NCBI GenBank assembly: GCA_902500745.1
Contig: CABVRS010000020.1
Span: forward strand, 1-32,317
Direction: 5' to 3'
From: an uncultured Nitrospira sp.
GTDB lineage: Bacteria > Nitrospirota > Nitrospiria > Nitrospirales > Nitrospiraceae
Length of the DNA stretch: 32,317 bases
Shown: positions 28,691 to 32,317 of the stretch, one piece after another
Layout: every line of letters starts with the position of its first letter
Numbering within the stretch: the first letter of the stretch is position 1
Made by a program: the position numbers and the translations under genes
Notes under the pieces: generated by a model
Seen by the model: the letters and a program-made list of their open reading frames with translations, nothing else
Told to the model about the DNA's origin: nothing
Database searches by the model: none

Positions 28691-29695
28691 ATGAGCATTC
28701 TGATTGTTGATGATTCTGTAGATGACCGCCTGCTCTTGCAGAGCATTCTGTCCACTGCAGGGTACGAAAACATTCATTCAGCAGACTCTGCATCTGCGGC
28801 GTTTAAGTACCTGGGACTCGATGGGGGTAAGCATGGAGCCGCGCGAGTCGATCTCATTCTCATGGATATTCTAATGCCCCAGATGAGTGGTATTGAGGCC
28901 TGCCGCCAGATCAAAGCCGTCGATCGCTTCAGAGACACACCCATCATCATGGTGACGGTTAAGACGGACCCCGTCGATCTTCAGTTGGCGTTTGCCGCAG
29001 GTGCCATGGACTACGTGGCAAAACCGGTCAACAAGATCGAGTTGCTTACCCGAGTGCGCTCGGTACTCCGACTCGTTCACGAGGTCGACCGCCGCCGCGC
29101 ACGTGAGCAAGAGCTCCTGGAGGTCATGCGGCAACTCCAAGAAGCCAATCAGATGCTGCTCCGTCTCTCCTGTTTAGATGGACTGACGGGCATCACCAAC
29201 AGACGTCAATTCGACGATTTTCTAGATCAAGAATGGCGGAGAGCCGTTCGCGAGTCGACTCCGTTGTCACTGATCATATTCGACATCGACCGTTTTAAAA
29301 CCTATAACGACACGAAGGGGCACACAGCGGGAGACGAATGCCTGAAACAAGTGTCTGCGGCGATATCCAGTTCCGTGAATCGCCCTGGTGATTTGGTCGC
29401 CCGTTACGGTGGAGACGAGTTTGTCACGGTTCTGCCTGGCACCGGTATCGATGGCGCAGCACAAGTGGCTGAAAGTCTACGTCGACGAGTCGAATCCTTA
29501 GGCATTAAAAACTCGGACGGAGAACTCGTGACGATCAGCGTTGGGTATGCCTGCGTGGTTCCCAACAGGCATTCTTCACCTACCGATCTCATCAAGGCAG
29601 CTGACCAGGCTTTATATCAGGCCAAAGAAGAGGGACGCAATCGAACGAAGTCGGCCAGCATTCTCTCGCTGGTCGAGGATACGCACAACGACTAG
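28691..29695 (+). CDS. response regulator diguanylate cyclase (REC-GGDEF)
   Basis: The 334-residue protein joins a receiver (1-125; D59 in [10 protein letters not shown]111) to a short coiled coil and a GGDEF domain (about 160-325). The active-site GGDEF is intact (240-244), with [11 protein letters not shown] as the metal and substrate region. An RxxD inhibitory site (RPGD, 231-234) lies five residues before GGDEF, so c-di-GMP feedback is expected. Phosphorylation probably drives dimerisation and c-di-GMP synthesis. Its receiver closely resembles that of the preceding gene, including the unusual LDGG insert. Confidence 0.96.
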   Translation: MSILIVDDSVDDRLLLQSILSTAGYENIHSADSASAAFKYLGLDGGKHGAARVDLILMDILMPQMSGIEACRQIKAVDRFRDTPIIMVTVKTDPVDLQLAFAAGAMDYVAKPVNKIELLTRVRSVLRLVHEVDRRRAREQELLEVMRQLQEANQMLLRLSCLDGLTGITNRRQFDDFLDQEWRRAVRESTPLSLIIFDIDRFKTYNDTKGHTAGDECLKQVSAAISSSVNRPGDLVARYGGDEFVTVLPGTGIDGAAQVAESLRRRVESLGIKNSDGELVTISVGYACVVPNRHSSPTDLIKAADQALYQAKEEGRNRTKSASILSLVEDTHND

Positions 29696-29733
29696 ACACA
29701 CTGCCACACTATTCACTGGCCGCTCGCACGCCC

Positions 29734-32016
29734 ATGTCACGTCATCCTCGTGGAGAATCCCAAGGACGAGTTGCGACTCCAATTAAATCCTCTCAGCGTT
29801 CCATATCCGGGACCAGGCAGAAGGCGATCGGTCGCACGCAACAGCGCGCACGGCATATTCGCTCCTCCTTTGATCCGATAGCACTCACGTTCCTCGAGCA
29901 ATACCAAAACATACTCCACAAGCTGGCGCAAAGCGACGCCTTGACCAGCGGCAACCTTTCCCAGGCCTTCCGAGCCATTACAAAGGCTTCCTGTGCTCTC
30001 CTTCAGGTCAAACGCTCCAGCGCGTGGCTCTTGTCTCAAGAGCGAGACACCGTGATGCTGATTGACCTGTACGAAACCGGGCGACGCCGTTCCAGACCAG
30101 ATTTGGTGTTCCCTTCTGCGAACTGTCGGCACTACCTTCGATCGCTTACTCGAGAACGTCGTGCCATTGCAGCGTCTCAGGCTTTCGATGATCCACGGAC
30201 AAAAGACCTGACCAATGCCTATCTCTCTCAATTCGATATCCAAGCGATGCTGAGCGCTCCCATTAGGCAAAAGGGGAAACTCGTCGGTGTACTCTGCGCC
30301 GAGTCTCTCGGAGCACCTCGGCAGTGGAGCCAACAGGAAGAGCATGTGCTCGGTCTCTTGGCCACAATGGCAACCTTGGCGCTTGAAGCATCCGACCGAC
30401 GTCAAGTGGAACAGGCGCTCCGCGTTGCCAAAGAAGCCGCTGAAGTGGCGAGTCGGGCCAAGAGTGAGTTCCTCGCCAGCATGAGTCACGAAATTCGCAC
30501 CCCGATGAATGCCATCATTGGTATGGCTGACCTTCTCTGGGAAACTCCTCTTACGCCGGATCAGCGTAAGTATCTTCGGATCTTTCGCCGAGCCGGAGGC
30601 ACACTCCTGAATCTGATTAACGATATCTTGGATCTTTCCAAAGTTGAAGCCGGCCACCTGGAACTAGAGGCCATCGAGTTTGACTTGAGCGAGGTTGTTG
30701 ATAAAGCCATCGATATATTAGCGATGCGAGCGAATGAGAAGCGTCTTGAGCTCACTTCCCATGTGGACCCAGACGTGCCGTGCCACTTGATCGGCGATCC
30801 GACACGATTGACACAGGTCCTGATCAATCTGATCGGCAATGCACTCAAATTCACCGAAACCGGCACCGTGGAAGTTCGCGTCACCCGCGATCCCAGTCGA
30901 CATACTGCCGGTGCGGTTCGCCTTTCCGTGAGCGACACCGGAATTGGGATTCCTCCGGATAAACTGGAATTGATCTTCGACAGCTTCACACAAGCACATG
31001 TCTCAACGACAAGACAGTATGGAGGAACGGGACTCGGCCTTGCGATTACCAAACAGCTCGTCGAACGAATGAACGGTCGGATCTGGGCGGAGAGTCTCGT
31101 GGGAAGCGGTAGTACCTTTCAGTGTTCTCTCCTTTTTGAGGTTCAAACGACATCCACACACCAGAAATCCACACCCCTGATCGATCTTACCGGAGTGCGG
31201 GTTCTTGCTGTAGATGATCATCCGACCAATCTCCTCATACTGCGGGAAACATTAAGCGCATGGGGAGCCGAGGTGACGGAAGCGAGTGACGGCAAGGCAG
31301 CATTGGAGAAACTCCGCTACGCAGCAGAAGAAAACAAGAATTATGAGCTTCTGCTCCTCGACTCTCGCATGCCAGAGATGAGCGGCTTTCAGGTTGCTGA
31401 ACAGGTGAAAGCGCTATCCAATGAGAACGGTCCCACGGTGATCATGCTGACATCGGATCATTGGGCTGATGATATTGCCCGGACCTACGATCTCGGCCTT
31501 GGTGGGTACTTAATCAAACCCATTCGACGAAGCGACCTTCTGCAATCAATCGGGATTGCGCTAGGCCGAACAAAAGGCACACCACCAAAGCCTACGGAGA
31601 CCATTGAGCCGTCTTCAACACCCTCAACACGAGCCATGCGGGTTCTATTAGTCGAGGATTCTCCGGATAATCAACTGCTGGTCCGGTCTTACTTGAAACA
31701 GACAGACTATTACCTAGAGATCGCGGAGCATGGCGCCATCGCATTAGAGAAATTCAAAACCTCGCATTACGATGTCATCTTGATGGACATACAGATGCCG
31801 GTCATGGACGGGTACGCCGCCACTCAAGCGATGCGATCGTGGGAACGGGAACACGATTTAACCCCCACACCGATAATCGCCCTTACCGCGTTGGCGCTCA
31901 AAGAAGAAGAGACTCGCATTTTCGAAGCTGGCTGTAACACCCATCTTACGAAACCCGTCAAAAAATCAACGCTATTAGAGATTCTCCGGGCGCACAAGGA
32001 ACACCTTATCTCATGA
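29734..32016 (+). CDS. soluble hybrid histidine kinase: GAF-HisKA-HATPase-REC-REC
   Basis: The 760-residue kinase has a basic tail (1-45), a GAF sensor domain (about 60-220) and the HisKA helix with phospho-acceptor H252 in [11 protein letters not shown]. The ATPase domain carries the N box (N369, [11 protein letters not shown]), DTGIGIP (401-407) and GGTGLGL (430-436). Two receivers follow, with D543 (K595) and D685 (K740). No membrane segment is visible, so it senses a cytoplasmic signal through the GAF domain. The C-terminal receiver can pass phosphate to the Hpt protein next door, which overlaps by ATGA. The start ATG 29734 has no clear ribosome site and could be later. Confidence 0.95.
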   Translation: MSRHPRGESQGRVATPIKSSQRSISGTRQKAIGRTQQRARHIRSSFDPIALTFLEQYQNILHKLAQSDALTSGNLSQAFRAITKASCALLQVKRSSAWLLSQERDTVMLIDLYETGRRRSRPDLVFPSANCRHYLRSLTRERRAIAASQAFDDPRTKDLTNAYLSQFDIQAMLSAPIRQKGKLVGVLCAESLGAPRQWSQQEEHVLGLLATMATLALEASDRRQVEQALRVAKEAAEVASRAKSEFLASMSHEIRTPMNAIIGMADLLWETPLTPDQRKYLRIFRRAGGTLLNLINDILDLSKVEAGHLELEAIEFDLSEVVDKAIDILAMRANEKRLELTSHVDPDVPCHLIGDPTRLTQVLINLIGNALKFTETGTVEVRVTRDPSRHTAGAVRLSVSDTGIGIPPDKLELIFDSFTQAHVSTTRQYGGTGLGLAITKQLVERMNGRIWAESLVGSGSTFQCSLLFEVQTTSTHQKSTPLIDLTGVRVLAVDDHPTNLLILRETLSAWGAEVTEASDGKAALEKLRYAAEENKNYELLLLDSRMPEMSGFQVAEQVKALSNENGPTVIMLTSDHWADDIARTYDLGLGGYLIKPIRRSDLLQSIGIALGRTKGTPPKPTETIEPSSTPSTRAMRVLLVEDSPDNQLLVRSYLKQTDYYLEIAEHGAIALEKFKTSHYDVILMDIQMPVMDGYAATQAMRSWEREHDLTPTPIIALTALALKEEETRIFEAGCNTHLTKPVKKSTLLEILRAHKEHLIS

Positions 32017-32317
32017 GTTCCCCCTTACAACCAAAATCAGCCGACCGCTTCACCGTTGAGATTAGCCGCGACCTTGAAGATATCGTACCTATCTTCTTGG
32101 GGAACCGAGAGAACGATCTCCAAACGCTTCGAGATGCGCTGACTCGGCAAGACTTCGGAACGATTCAGAATCTAGGCCATCGGTTGAAAGGTGATGGAGG
32201 CGGCTATGGATTCGACAGGATCACTGATATTGGAGCCCAACTAGAACAGTCAGCTAAGGAACAGGACAACGCCAAAATCAAAGAACAGATCATGCAACTC
32301 GAAGATTTTCTTGGACG
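32013..32317 (+). CDS. Hpt (histidine phosphotransfer) protein, cut by the window end
   Basis: The visible 101 residues start at an ATG overlapping the kinase stop (ATGA). The helical bundle has the phospho-acceptor H56 in [15 protein letters not shown], followed by [13 protein letters not shown]. It is the expected relay partner between the hybrid kinase's receivers and a response regulator such as the two upstream. The 3' end lies beyond the window, so further domains are unknown. Confidence 0.92.
   Translation, partial: MSSPLQPKSADRFTVEISRDLEDIVPIFLGNRENDLQTLRDALTRQDFGTIQNLGHRLKGDGGGYGFDRITDIGAQLEQSAKEQDNAKIKEQIMQLEDFLG

Noticed and set aside
29737-30657. 306-codon minus-strand ORF antisense to the hybrid kinase
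   Set aside because: The kinase GAF and HisKA domains are clear on the plus strand; the antisense product has no supporting features.

Overview
The window looks like a piece of a bacterial chromosome of mid-50s GC (judged by eye), most consistent with Nitrospirota and probably a Nitrospira-like organism. That placement is an inference from overall protein character and gene company: a PyrR-led pyr operon carrying exported peptidases, many small lipoproteins, small ferredoxins, a squalene-synthase-type enzyme and many two-component proteins. No ribosomal RNA or other marker here settles it. I see no insertion sequence, phage or CRISPR array.

Region 1 (about 128-11500, all minus strand) is one long pyrimidine gene string. 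In transcription order it is a sigma-70 promoter, a structured leader, pyrR, pyrB, pyrC, a DUF4149 membrane protein, carA, sppA, an M48 lipoprotein peptidase, carB, greA and a SAM hydroxide adenosyltransferase. Several junctions overlap by 4-8 nt. The leader is the most interesting element of the window. It holds a close match to the PyrR-binding RNA loop, a strong intrinsic terminator, and an unannotated 39-codon ORF. The ORF's Shine-Dalgarno sequence lies inside the PyrR box, its reading frame runs through the terminator, and its stop overlaps the pyrR start (ATGA). This suggests PyrR-controlled attenuation working through leader-peptide translation.

Region 2 (11600-17250) is mixed: an alpha/beta hydrolase lipoprotein, an exported protein of unknown family, a small unknown gene that may be frameshifted, an exported YqgE/AlgH protein, and two related Sel1-repeat lipoproteins.

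Region 3 (16816-21968, minus) holds ald, tRNA-Pro(CGG), acylphosphatase, an RpoS/RpoD-type sigma factor, apt, a DksA/TraR zinc-finger protein, queC and a monohaem cytochrome c, mostly closely spaced.

Region 4 (22083-23615, plus) is a compact four-gene operon behind a recognisable promoter: a CxxC/CxxC protein, a thioredoxin-like [2Fe-2S] ferredoxin, an unknown protein, and a ferredoxin with an atypical cysteine pattern. It converges with a squalene/phytoene synthase gene. Then come htpX, with a perfect 8-2-8 inverted repeat in its leader, three small unknown or exported proteins, and a YqeY-like gene.

Region 5 (28005 to the right edge, plus) is a signalling block: a response regulator with a C-terminal four-cysteine domain, a REC-GGDEF diguanylate cyclase whose receiver looks like a tandem duplicate of the first, a soluble GAF-histidine kinase-REC-REC hybrid, and a translationally coupled Hpt protein cut by the window end. 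Together they could form a multistep phosphorelay with a c-di-GMP output.
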